In this document: positions 6,989-14,613 of the stretch, piece by piece
How positions within the stretch are numbered: position 1 is the first letter of the stretch
How the letters are laid out: every line of letters starts with the position of its first letter
From: Flavobacteriales bacterium UBA7690
Lineage (GTDB): Bacteria; Bacteroidota; Bacteroidia; Flavobacteriales_F; PHOS-HE28
Length of the DNA: 17,121 bases
Direction of reading: 5' to 3'
NCBI GenBank assembly: GCA_002482775.1
Contig: DLGQ01000064.1
Span: forward strand, 1-17,121
The notes under the pieces: generated by a model
What the model was told of the DNA's origin: nothing
Databases searched by the model: none
Seen by the model: only the letters and a program-made list of their open reading frames with translations
Position numbers and translations under genes: made by a program

Positions 6989-7531
6989 CTATGGGCTATC
7001 AGGCAACTTGGAATTCACCAATCGCACTATCGTCTCGGCGAAGGAGCGAACCCGGTTGGTCAGGTCCAACCGGTACGAATCATTAGGACCACCACTGGAG
7101 ACTTGATTCGCTGGATCTCCCCAGTAAGTCAGGTGCGCGAACTCGCGGTTCGTCGTAACGAAGCCCAGGCGGATCGCTTCTTCATCTGCCGTGTCGAGTT
7201 GGGATAGCTCAGTGGTCGTGAAAATTGCACCATTCCGAAGATCCGAGATCTTCACCTCGTGAGAGCCCCCACCGTGGTCCCACTACTGAGTATCAAGTGT
7301 GAGGCGCCCACCACTCATGCCAATACCAAGGAAACCCGCCAGTGCGCGGGTATGGATCGCTGCTGCTGCCAGCAGAGGGTCCCTTGGCTGAGCCTCCTTC
7401 AAACATTCGTCGATGATCCGAATCCGCCCAGGGATGACCACTTTGACAAAGTGGCTCTGTTCAACAGGGCTAAGTGGAATATGTCGCTGCGTTGCTTTCG
7501 CCATGCTGCTGTAATCATCAAAGACGTTCAT
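6989..7531 (-). pseudogene. Small unknown gene interrupted by one in-frame amber codon
   Basis: Two minus-strand open stretches lie in the same reading frame and are split only by a TAG at 7285-7283. Read through, they form one protein of about 171 residues from the ATG at 7504, or 180 from the ATG at 7531 (an ATG at 7546 is also in frame). The 7531 start overlaps the end of the restriction-modification gene by 14 bases; the 7504 start lies 13 bases after its stop. Upstream of the stop is IRIIDECLKEAQPRDPLLAA then IHTRALAGFLGIG; after it come WDHGGGSHEVKISDLRNG and FAHLTYWGDPANQ. Both halves look like genuine protein, and no frameshift is needed. The stop could derive from TGG or CAG by one change, could be a sequencing error, or could be read through. 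I do not recognise the family; its place suggests a partner of the upstream enzyme. Confidence 0.6.
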
Positions 7532-10500
7532 GCGCATGCATTGCATCCACCACTTCCATCGTCCCCACGCTCACCGTCGTCACCTTCCTCAGCAAGTCTA
7601 TCACCTTCTCCTTGTAATCCGCGAAGCGGTAGGTATTGAACTTCTCCGCGATGGTAGGGTCTTTCGGCTTCTTCTCCTTGTACTGGTCCAGCACCCATTC
7701 CAGGGCGCTGCGGTTGCCGAGTTTGTAGGCCCAGGCTTCTTTGGGGATGCCCTTCAGCAGTGTTAGTTCGTCCAGCTCGATGATGCCAGCTTCCTTGTCG
7801 GCCTTCAGCTTCACCTTCACTTTGTACTCGCGCTGGTAGAGCGGCTCGGGTTCGGCGAGGTGGTCCAGCAGGGTGGCCTTCTTCTTCTTTTGCTCGCTCT
7901 TCTTCTCGCTGCTCACCAACTCTAATGGGTAGGGCTCGGCGGTTTCGTAGCCGATGTGCAGGTCCATCAGTTGTTTGCCCCATTTGCTCCACTGCCAGAA
8001 GTCGGGGTAGAAGGGGATGCGCGGGAACTCGCGCTTCAGGTTCAACGCGTACTTCTCCCGGTACACCGGATCATGTAGCACGGCGTACACGTAGTGGAAC
8101 ACATCCTCCTTTTTGATCTTGGTGTCTTTGTAATGTGTCGTGAATTGCGCAAGCCCCCAGTCGGTGAGGTTGTCGTGGCGAGTGCCGTCCTCATATGTAT
8201 AGAGAGGGACGCATTGCGTCTTTTCGAGGTAATCGTACCCGGCGATTTGATCAGTTGCAAGAACCTGGAATGGCTTCGCGGCAGGGTTGCCACAGAGATA
8301 TAGGCCGATGTTGGGTTCAACACCGAAGTCACCCCACACCTTCGGCATGAGATATTGCATCTCATTCAGGTCCTTGCTGAAGTAATGCTTCGCTTTACAG
8401 AATGGCCTGTACTCGGAATCAATGATGCGCTGTGGATCAAACTGGAACTTCCTTCCGGCCTTCAAGTCCCGCTTGGTGTTCCTCGTCCACTTGATATTTC
8501 GATCTTCATTGACATCCGCCCGGCTGACCTCTTTCTTGGCGACTTCCTCGTTGTATGCATCGATTAGATACTTGACCTTCTTGTTGAGCACGGCCTGACT
8601 CCAATCGTAGACCCATTCATCCCTTGCAGTGACAACACCATTTGAATAGCTCTTGACAATGGCTTGATCACTCTTGCCGCTCTTTGCATCCCGTGTCATC
8701 AAAGGCAGCAGGCCAGACCAATCAGTCGTTGCCAAGTCCACCCAATTGTTAGTTGGGTCAGGTGTAATCTCTTCAAAGGCTGTCCGGGTCAAATCTTCTT
8801 GCGCCCTGAACCAGTCGAGCTTCTCCTCCTTTCTTAGATCATCGCTCAACTCGAAATACTGTATGCGACAGGGTCCAGACTTCTGATCATGCCTTACTAA
8901 GAAGCAGATGGCAACGCCGGCCTGTATGCCAAATACATTGTGTGTAGTGCCCGCGATCTTGGGGTTCGCTCGCACATCGCTGTGCGTGTCGACGATGTAG
9001 CAGTGCGCGAACTCGTCCTGCACGCATTTGCGGAAACCATCGAAGGTGCGGCTGTCGATGAAGCTCCGGTTGGTGATGAAGGCGATGATGCCGTTGCGTT
9101 CCACGCGGTCCATGGCCCAGCGGTAGAAGCGGGCGTACATGTCGTACACCTTGGTCTTCTGCGCGGTGCTGTGCTTGATGTACGTGTCCTTGATGCGCTT
9201 GTCCAGCACCGCGTATGTGCGGTTCTTATTATTGTCGCTTTCGTTTAGCTGATTGGCGTTGTAGGGCGGGTTGCCGATGATGACGCTGATCTTCTTGCTG
9301 TTCTGCCGCTTGATGCGCGCAGCGTTCTCGCTGCTCAGGCCGAACATGTCCTCCTGCTTGCCGCTGTATTGCAGCGCGCCGGTGTTGTCCAGCGTATCCA
9401 CGAAGCAGAGGTTAGGGAACTCCGCGTAGTAGCCCATCTTCTGCTTGAAGGTGTACTCGATGTTGAGGTTGGCCACGTAATAGGGCAGTATGGCCACCTC
9501 GTTGGCGTGTATCTCGTTCTTGTACTTGTAGTCCAGGTCCTGCTTGGGCAGGTGGTCTATGAGGTCGGTGAGGAAGGTGCCCGTGCCGGTGGCGGGATCC
9601 AGGATCTCCACGTTCCTGCTGCTCAGCGTTTTGCCGAAGTGCCGGTGCAGCAACTGGTCCGTACTGCGGATCATGAAGCGCACGATCTCGTTCGGGGTGT
9701 ACACCACGCCCAGGCGGTCGGCCATCTTGGGGTTGTACACCTTATAGAAATTCTCGTACAGCACCTTCAGGAACTGCTGCTTCTCGTGGTGGTCCTTGAT
9801 GCTGGCGGCCGCCGCGTTGATGGCCTCGTAGTAGCGCTCCAACAGGCCCAGCAGGTTCTTGCGTTCGCTGTAGGTGAGCAGGGTGCCCACCAGCGCCTCC
9901 AGTTCGCTGGCGATGTTGTTGTGCTGGTGGAAGTCGGGCTCATCGAAGATCTTGTTGAAGATGTCCGCCGTGAGGATGTGCTGGATCATCATCTCGCGGA
10001 TGTCCGCCTCGGTGATGTCCGGGTTGATCTCGTGCTTGGTGAGGGTCCAGAACTTGGCCGCCGCCGCAACGAACGTGGGATTGTCCTTTCGTGCAGTCTC
10101 GATCTTATCGCGTAGCGTGTCCAGGATCGTGGGCAGGTCCGTTTTGAACTGCTCCAGCGCCTCCTCGAAGCGCCGCGCTTCCGGGTGCTTGTGGTTCACG
10201 AAGGCATTGAGGATGCTGTCTAGCTTGTCGGAGTCTTTGAAGGACACCCGCTGCACTTCTCGCCCCTCCTGGATCAGCACCGCGGTCTGGCTGTCCTCGA
10301 ATAAGATGTTGCGGTCCGGGTAGCCCTTCTTGAATTTCTTTTCGATCTCGTCGTCGATCACATCCGCCTCGTCCTTACTCTCCCAGTAGCCGTAGTCCAA
10401 ACGCAGGGCATTCTTCAGGGTGCCATCGGGCATCACCTTTTTCCCGTGCTTGCCTTCCACAGCGAGTTCGGTGATCAGGAAGAGGTCCTTCTTCTCGGCA

Positions 10501-10616
10501 TAATGGTTCAGCAGGGTGATGAAGGCTTGCCGAATGGCGGTCTCCTTGTGGCTACCGCCCCAATCCTTGATCTTCTGGACGGACGTGTAGTACTTGTCTA
10601 TGGCGGGCGAGGACAT
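7518..10616 (-). CDS. Type IIG/ISP-like restriction-modification enzyme without helicase
   Basis: This single 1032-residue polypeptide probably both methylates and cuts DNA. Residues 1-130 resemble a PD-(D/E)xK nuclease: RLDYGYWESKD gives D74, E79 and K81, followed by GYPDRNILFEDS. Residues about 285-575 are an adenine-N6 methyltransferase: GVVYTPNEIVRFM, SAM motif DPATGTGTF starting at D340, and catalytic GNPPY with N449-P-P-Y452. Residues about 580-930 resemble the type ISP C-terminal specificity domain (YRPF; DWGLAQF; EDVFHYVYAVLHDPVYREKY; PRIPFYPDFW). Type ISP enzymes such as LlaBIII are near 1600 residues and carry a helicase; I see no helicase motifs here. The ATG at 10616 is a good start. 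The stretch coding for the specificity region is poorer in G+C than the rest. The recognition site cannot be predicted. Confidence 0.88.
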   Translation of the reverse strand: MSSPAIDKYYTSVQKIKDWGGSHKETAIRQAFITLLNHYAEKKDLFLITELAVEGKHGKKVMPDGTLKNALRLDYGYWESKDEADVIDDEIEKKFKKGYPDRNILFEDSQTAVLIQEGREVQRVSFKDSDKLDSILNAFVNHKHPEARRFEEALEQFKTDLPTILDTLRDKIETARKDNPTFVAAAAKFWTLTKHEINPDITEADIREMMIQHILTADIFNKIFDEPDFHQHNNIASELEALVGTLLTYSERKNLLGLLERYYEAINAAAASIKDHHEKQQFLKVLYENFYKVYNPKMADRLGVVYTPNEIVRFMIRSTDQLLHRHFGKTLSSRNVEILDPATGTGTFLTDLIDHLPKQDLDYKYKNEIHANEVAILPYYVANLNIEYTFKQKMGYYAEFPNLCFVDTLDNTGALQYSGKQEDMFGLSSENAARIKRQNSKKISVIIGNPPYNANQLNESDNNKNRTYAVLDKRIKDTYIKHSTAQKTKVYDMYARFYRWAMDRVERNGIIAFITNRSFIDSRTFDGFRKCVQDEFAHCYIVDTHSDVRANPKIAGTTHNVFGIQAGVAICFLVRHDQKSGPCRIQYFELSDDLRKEEKLDWFRAQEDLTRTAFEEITPDPTNNWVDLATTDWSGLLPLMTRDAKSGKSDQAIVKSYSNGVVTARDEWVYDWSQAVLNKKVKYLIDAYNEEVAKKEVSRADVNEDRNIKWTRNTKRDLKAGRKFQFDPQRIIDSEYRPFCKAKHYFSKDLNEMQYLMPKVWGDFGVEPNIGLYLCGNPAAKPFQVLATDQIAGYDYLEKTQCVPLYTYEDGTRHDNLTDWGLAQFTTHYKDTKIKKEDVFHYVYAVLHDPVYREKYALNLKREFPRIPFYPDFWQWSKWGKQLMDLHIGYETAEPYPLELVSSEKKSEQKKKKATLLDHLAEPEPLYQREYKVKVKLKADKEAGIIELDELTLLKGIPKEAWAYKLGNRSALEWVLDQYKEKKPKDPTIAEKFNTYRFADYKEKVIDLLRKVTTVSVGTMEVVDAMHAHERL

Positions 10617-10939
10617 TCAGCGAAGGTGGTAAAAACCTTTCCCTCCGAGGTGGTCAAGGTTTCCGTTCGTGAACAGCATGCCGTTAGAAGTAAATACCGT
10701 CCGGATTCAACCACCAACCGAACCCTACACTCAGTATTCCAACTCAACCATCACCAATGCGAACTTGAGTATCAGCTAGGCCACCGGTCCGAACTCCCTG
10801 TGGCCCGATCTTCCCATTCCGGGGCATCCCCAGCCCGGCCCCAAACGGGAATAGCAGAAGCATACCCCGCCAGCGCTAGGCCATCCCGCCGCGACCAACA
10901 CCCACTGCACTGTGGCACAGCCTCTGCCAGCAGCACGGC
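10617..10939. other. Divergent intergenic region, possible weak promoter for the defence block
   Basis: About 320 bases lie between the start of the restriction-modification gene and the start of the YihY-family gene. Open frames here are short and unconvincing. On the minus strand, TTG at 10717-10715 lies 18 bases before TATTTACT at 10696-10689, a partial fit to the Bacteroidota promoter with the right spacing but a poor -7 box. No repeat or RNA gene was seen. Confidence 0.3.
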
Positions 10940-11851
10940 ATGTACTTCCCCCGCGCAGTGGTCGGTTTCTGGTCAAGAACCAAGGAGACGGCGAAACAAT
11001 TCAAGGCGGTAAGGCCGGTGACAGAGGCGTCCTCGTTGGCCTTCTTCACGATCTTCGCCATACCGGGCGTGTTCATCCTCACGCTCACGGTGGCGTCCAC
11101 CTTCTACGATGCGGGCGCGGTGCAGCAGGCGTTGTATTCGCAGGCCGGCGGCTTCATTGGCCAAAGCACCAGTGAGGACCTGCAGGGGATCGTGAAGAAG
11201 GCGAGCGAGTCCAAGCAGGGGGTGTTGGCCAGGATCCTGGGTATCGCCACGTTGGTGATCAGCGCCACCACGGCCTTCGCCTCGCTGCAGGGTAGCCTTA
11301 ACCAGATCTGGAAGGTGGAGCGGCGGCCGGGGCACGCGGTGCTGGCGTACCTGCTTTCCCGTGCGGTGTCGCTGGCGCTGATCGCGGCCTTCGGTTTCCT
11401 GTTGCTGATCAGCATGGTGCTTGATGCCGCGTTGGCCACCATGGCGGAACACTTGGGCGGGGCTGCCGAGGATAGGCTGTGGTTGTGGGGTGCGGTGGCC
11501 TTCGCGCTGTCCTATGGGGTGATCACGTTGGTGTTCAGCCTGGTGTTCAAGTTCCTGCCCGATGCGCGGGTGAAATGGCGATCGGTGTGGATGGGTGCGG
11601 CCTTCACGGCGGCGTTGTTCAGCATCGGCAAATTCCTCATCGGCCTGTATATCGCCAAGAGCGGCGTGGCCGATGCCTTCGGCGCGGGCGGTGCGGTGAT
11701 CATCTTGCTGATGTGGGTCTTCCTCTCGTCCATCATCCTCCTGTTCGGCGCGCAGTTCACCTATGCGGTGGCGCGGGAAGAAGGGCCCGTGGTGCCCGGT
11801 AAGTATGCCCGCGTGGTGGAAGTGGGGGAGCCGGAAGTAGCGCGGATGTAG
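10940..11851 (+). CDS. YihY/BrkB-family inner-membrane protein
   Basis: The protein has 303 residues with about six membrane spans (roughly 33-55, 98-118, 137-163, 181-204, 217-238 and 248-275), the usual length and topology of the YihY (UPF0761) family. Family marks are the N-terminal segment around TEASSLAFFTIFAIPG, SLNQIWKVE after the second span, KFLPDARVKWRSVWMGA before the fifth span, and GAGGAVIILLMWVFLSS with LLFGAQFTYA at the end. The family was once misnamed ribonuclease BN; its function is still unsettled, with transport or envelope roles proposed. Codons are strongly G+C-rich, unlike the defence block to the left, so this gene probably marks the chromosomal flank. The long antisense open frame is a by-product of that composition. 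Confidence 0.92.
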   Translation: MYFPRAVVGFWSRTKETAKQFKAVRPVTEASSLAFFTIFAIPGVFILTLTVASTFYDAGAVQQALYSQAGGFIGQSTSEDLQGIVKKASESKQGVLARILGIATLVISATTAFASLQGSLNQIWKVERRPGHAVLAYLLSRAVSLALIAAFGFLLLISMVLDAALATMAEHLGGAAEDRLWLWGAVAFALSYGVITLVFSLVFKFLPDARVKWRSVWMGAAFTAALFSIGKFLIGLYIAKSGVADAFGAGGAVIILLMWVFLSSIILLFGAQFTYAVAREEGPVVPGKYARVVEVGEPEVARM

Positions 11852-12181
11852 GTGCGGGCGTTGGCTAAGGGTATTCCCTGGCCGCAGGCAAATGCTGTTC
11901 ACGTTGGATGGATCATGGCTCGGTTCCGCGCCCCCCATGGCCGGTGGCCTGCACATTGCGAAATGTCCAACCACGACGATGATGATCGCGATCTTCCGGA
12001 TCGCTCCGCTACAGAAATGCCAAAGCGCAAGGCGAGCGGCACACTTGAATAGCACCAGGTCGGTTTTGACACATGAGGCCTAGCCTTCGTCGAGATCCGG
12101 AAGTGAGCGCGTAAGAACCACCTTATCCGTTACTACATTTAGAACCTCTCTGGCACGGTGTGCAAACTCAACTGCTTAGCC
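11852..12181. other. Intergenic region without a supported gene
   Basis: About 330 bases follow the YihY-family gene. The short open frames present do not look like proteins. TACATTTA at 12134-12141 resembles a Bacteroidota -7 box for the next small gene, but no TTG lies at the proper distance upstream, so I do not call a promoter. A small hairpin (GCGATC and GATCGC arms near 11988-12005) may be chance. Confidence 0.3.
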
Positions 12182-12412
12182 ATGCTGAACGCCCAGATCA
12201 TTTCCACACGTGAAACTCCACGCTTCCATTTAGGAGAAGAGGTGATCCTTACAGAGACCGGGGCGGTCTGGACGGTATCTTCCTTTTGGCGCTGGGAAGA
12301 AGAGTGGTACTATGACCTGTACCAACCCGGACATCTCAAGTGTGGGGTCATCGGTTGCAAGTTGATGACAGCCTATCCTCCGAAGAGCACTTCTACAGTG
12401 GTCCAAGGGTAG
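12182..12412 (+). CDS. Small hypothetical soluble protein
   Basis: The ATG at 12182 gives a 76-residue protein; a GTG at 12158 would add eight residues. The sequence is compact and protein-like: FHLGEEVILTETGAVWTVSS, then RWEEEWYYDLYQPG, HLKCGVIGCKLM and AYPP. The pattern of short strands with glycine turns resembles a small beta-barrel (SH3- or KOW-like), but this is only an impression. It has no signal peptide or membrane span. It stands alone between the YihY-family gene and a convergent hypothetical gene. I do not recognise the family. Confidence 0.6.
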   Translation: MLNAQIISTRETPRFHLGEEVILTETGAVWTVSSFWRWEEEWYYDLYQPGHLKCGVIGCKLMTAYPPKSTSTVVQG

Positions 12413-12488
12413 TACACCGGCCGGTGGGAACGGTGTGCATTCCCGGTGCCGGATGAAATTGCCTGGGTGACGTGGCCCTGGTCCGCGT

Positions 12489-13016
12489 TCAGAACCCCAC
12501 CGTCACCCTCACCCCGCACCCGCATTCCGTCTCTTCCACCGTTTCCGTGCAGTTGGGCCAGAGGCAGGCCAGGGTCCAGTGGGTGTGCGTTCTCCACTTG
12601 ATGCATTTGTGCAGCGGGTGCCAGACTGGTTCGCTCAGGAGGAGGTAGCAGATGGGTGGATAGGGCAGCGGGTCGTACAGTTGCAGCCAGAACACGAAGC
12701 GCATACCGTGGAGCGTGGTGCTGGGCAGCAGCAGTCCATGGCTGGGCAGGGCGAGGGTGTGGAACCGATAGTGCCAGCGGTTGTAGGCGCCAACATGGGT
12801 GCGGCTGGTGCCATGGGTGCGCATCAGGGCGCGTTCTGCGGGTGTGGGGCGCGGCATGCGGTTGGGCAGTGTGCCGCGTTTGGGGGTGGCTTTCTGCAGG
12901 CAGGTGTTGCCTTGGTGCACATGCCACTGCTGCCACACGGTGGCACCTGCCATGTGGGGCACCTCCAGGCCGATGGCCTTTAGGCATACGGGTATGTTGC
13001 CACGTTCCTCTCCCAT
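12489..13016 (-). CDS. Hypothetical protein rich in Trp, His and Cys
   Basis: This 175-residue frame was chosen over a longer overlapping frame (12373-13185) because its codons mostly end in G or C, as in nearby real genes, and its residue mix is more balanced, whereas the longer frame is dominated by A, H, P and R. Features include a middle with several W and H (YNRWHYRFHTLALPSHG), a hydrophobic stretch (MRFVFWLQLYDPL, then PPICYLLL), and a C-terminal cysteine cluster, C-L-W-P-N-C then E-C-G-C. The cluster could bind a metal, but no known motif is matched. No signal peptide is present. It converges with the small gene to its left. A spurious frame in G+C-rich DNA remains possible. Confidence 0.42.
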   Translation of the reverse strand: MGEERGNIPVCLKAIGLEVPHMAGATVWQQWHVHQGNTCLQKATPKRGTLPNRMPRPTPAERALMRTHGTSRTHVGAYNRWHYRFHTLALPSHGLLLPSTTLHGMRFVFWLQLYDPLPYPPICYLLLSEPVWHPLHKCIKWRTHTHWTLACLWPNCTETVEETECGCGVRVTVGF

Positions 13017-13181
13017 GGCAGACGGATCTGCCCACCGGGAGAGTGGTGCGCGTTAGGCGCCCATAAGAGTAGCTATGCAGTACGGCAGGTTGAAGTTGAT
13101 CAACGCCCGCGAGATGTGCAAGCGGCTTTGCCCAATTCGCCACGCGGGTTATGCACAACAACCCCAAGTAGAAGGGATCTT

Positions 13182-13591
13182 GCACGCGTGTAGTGTGGCT
13201 TTGCGCTGCACGTGCGTGACCTTACGCTCGTGAGGGATGGTGCTGCTGTAGTGCAAAGCGACTTCGCACGACACGAACGTGACCTTCTGCTCGTGTAGCA
13301 TGTTCCTGCTGTAGCGCATAGCAGCTTTGCTGTACACGACCCTGACCATACGCTCGTGCAGCATGATCCTGCTGTTGCGTAACGCAGCTTTGCGCTGCAC
13401 GACCGTGACCTTACGCTCGTGCAGCATGATCCTGTTGTAGTGCAACGCGGCATTGCGCTACATGCCGGTGACGTCGCTCTCGCGTAAAGCGGCGCTGCAC
13501 TACACGCGGGTGACGTTGCGCTCGTGTACGATGATCCTGCTGCTGCGCACAGCGGCGCTGCACGCGTGCAGAATGATCCGCACCTTGTTAA
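13182..13591. repeat. Degenerate 63-bp tandem repeat array with dyad symmetry
   Basis: Units begin with GTGACCTTACGCTCGTG or a variant: 13216-13278, 13279-13341, 13342-13404, 13405-13467, a short unit 13468-13509 (21 bases missing) and 13510-13572. Partial copies lie before (13182-13215) and after (to about 13591). The period is 21 codons, and the lost piece is also a multiple of three, so frames stay open on the minus strand with a repeated IMLHERKVT-like peptide; I do not think this proves coding. Many units contain inverted repeats, for example GTAGTGCAA (13437-13445) with TTGCGCTAC (13453-13461), and GCTCGTGCAGC (13352-13362) with GCTGCACGACC (13394-13404). A perfect 14-bp palindrome lies at 13558-13571. 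There is no repeat-spacer alternation, so it is not CRISPR. Confidence 0.85.
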
Positions 13592-13864
13592 AAATGGAGC
13601 AGCCCAATGGTCGGACCACGTGAGCCAAGGCCAGAACTGTTCGTCCCGAAGTGTTAAAGTTCAGGAGGGATGTGCGCTGCATGGCGCTGCGGGCAAGGCT
13701 TACGTTATCAACAGTCATTTTCACGAACCCGACCGTAGGGGTCCTGCGCTTCAACCGCCTGGCCAGCAACATGAACCCCGGATGGCATCCGCACCGGGGG
13801 GAGCCGAGGCCGAAAGTCGAGCAAAGGACTTGAAACCCGAGAAATACCCAAAACGAGAAATCCG
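13592..13864. other. Intergenic region upstream of the FN3 gene
   Basis: About 270 bases between the repeat array and the fibronectin gene show no convincing gene, RNA or promoter. A minus-strand open frame here (13500-13772) runs into the repeat array and is not supported. The leader just before 13865 is rich in A (ACCCAAAACGAGAAATCCG), as is common before Bacteroidota start codons. Confidence 0.3.
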
Positions 13865-14482
13865 ATGAGGATCATCAAAGCAGGACTACAGGGCCTAAAG
13901 GCCGCCGATCTGCCGGGCAAGAGCGAGTTCGTGGAAGGTAAGCTGACGGGTAACGTCAACTTCCCCACGCCCACGCCGAGCCTTGCCGATGTGACCGCTG
14001 CCCGCATCGCGCTCGCCGCTGCCATCAAGGATGCGCAGGGTGGCGCCCATGCGGCGGTGGCCAGCAAGAACGCGGCTGCGAAAACGCTGAAGGACATGCT
14101 CGTCAAACTCGCCCGTTATGTGAATAGCGTGGCCGGGGGCGATGTGGACATGGCCGTGAGCAGTGGTTTCGAACTGGCCAAGACACCTGACCCGATCGAT
14201 AAGTTGGAGGCGCCATCGAAGTTCGAGGCTGCACGCGGCACCATAGCAGGGGAGGTTCTCCTGCGCTGGAAAGGCGTGCGCGGCGGACGGTTGTACAACG
14301 TGTACATCTGCGACGGCGACCCCACCACCACCGGTGTTTGGACCATGGCTGGCATGTGCAGCCGCGGCCGATTCACGGTGAAAGGTCTGGTGAGCGACAA
14401 AGCATACTCGTTCCGGGCCACGGCGCTGGGCATCGTGGGCGAAGGCCCCGTGAGCGAGACCGTTACCGCGAAGGCCGCCTAG
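13865..14482 (+). CDS. Fibronectin type III domain protein
   Basis: This 205-residue protein has no signal peptide. Residues about 30-105 are helical and rich in alanine (TAARIALAAAIKDAQGGAHA, then KTLKDMLVKLARYVNSVAGG). Residues about 115-205 form one fibronectin type III domain: GEVLLRWKGVRGGRLYNVYI, RFTVKGLVSDKAYSFRATAL, then GEGPVSETVTAKA, with the W, Y and L-x-x-x-x-x-Y-x-F-R-x-x-A pattern typical of the fold. Proteins with this layout are seen in Bacteroidota and are of unknown role; the fold usually mediates protein contacts. A strong hairpin follows the stop, so the gene is probably transcribed alone. It may be cytoplasmic or exported without a classical signal. Confidence 0.82.
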   Translation: MRIIKAGLQGLKAADLPGKSEFVEGKLTGNVNFPTPTPSLADVTAARIALAAAIKDAQGGAHAAVASKNAAAKTLKDMLVKLARYVNSVAGGDVDMAVSSGFELAKTPDPIDKLEAPSKFEAARGTIAGEVLLRWKGVRGGRLYNVYICDGDPTTTGVWTMAGMCSRGRFTVKGLVSDKAYSFRATALGIVGEGPVSETVTAKAA

Positions 14483-14528
14483 GTCCAGGAACACAGGCGA
14501 CTTCTGGCAGCGATAGACGATCTACATG

Positions 14529-14559
14529 CAACAGCCCCCGCGGATGCCGGGGGCTGTTG
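14529..14559. terminator. Bidirectional terminator-like hairpin
   Basis: CAACAGCCCCCG at 14529-14540 pairs perfectly with CGGGGGCTGTTG at 14548-14559, a 12-bp stem with a seven-base loop. It sits between the convergent ends of the fibronectin gene (14482) and the hydrolase gene (14614), the expected place for a shared terminator. No T-run follows on either strand, so it is not a textbook intrinsic terminator; it may act as an mRNA 3'-end stabiliser. Confidence 0.65.
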
Positions 14560-14613
14560 GCGTTGTATAGGAGGCGACCGGTGCGGTAGCTCGCCACGTG
14601 GAACAGCTCCACC

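Noticed and set aside
9369..10115. 248-codon open frame antisense to the restriction-modification gene
   Set aside because: It lies within the methyltransferase and nuclease coding region and its V- and L-rich product has no recognisable domain; it mirrors the real gene.
10973..12055. 360-codon open frame antisense to the YihY-family gene
   Set aside because: Its product is dominated by H, R, Q, P and G with no domain, and the opposite strand encodes a clear membrane protein family. Long antisense frames are expected in DNA this rich in G+C.
12373..13185. 270-codon minus-strand frame overlapping the hypothetical gene at 12489-13016
   Set aside because: The product is heavily biased to A, H, P and R, and it overruns the end of the small gene at 12412. 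The shorter frame has better codon positions.
13100..13453. Minus-strand frames encoding 21-residue repeats across the tandem array
   Set aside because: More than one frame stays open because the period is a multiple of three, so openness is not evidence of coding. The products are rich in C, S and R and lack signal or domain features.
13182..13591. CRISPR array
   Set aside because: Units are directly adjacent, diverge along their whole length and have no constant repeat with unique spacers. No cas gene is in the window.
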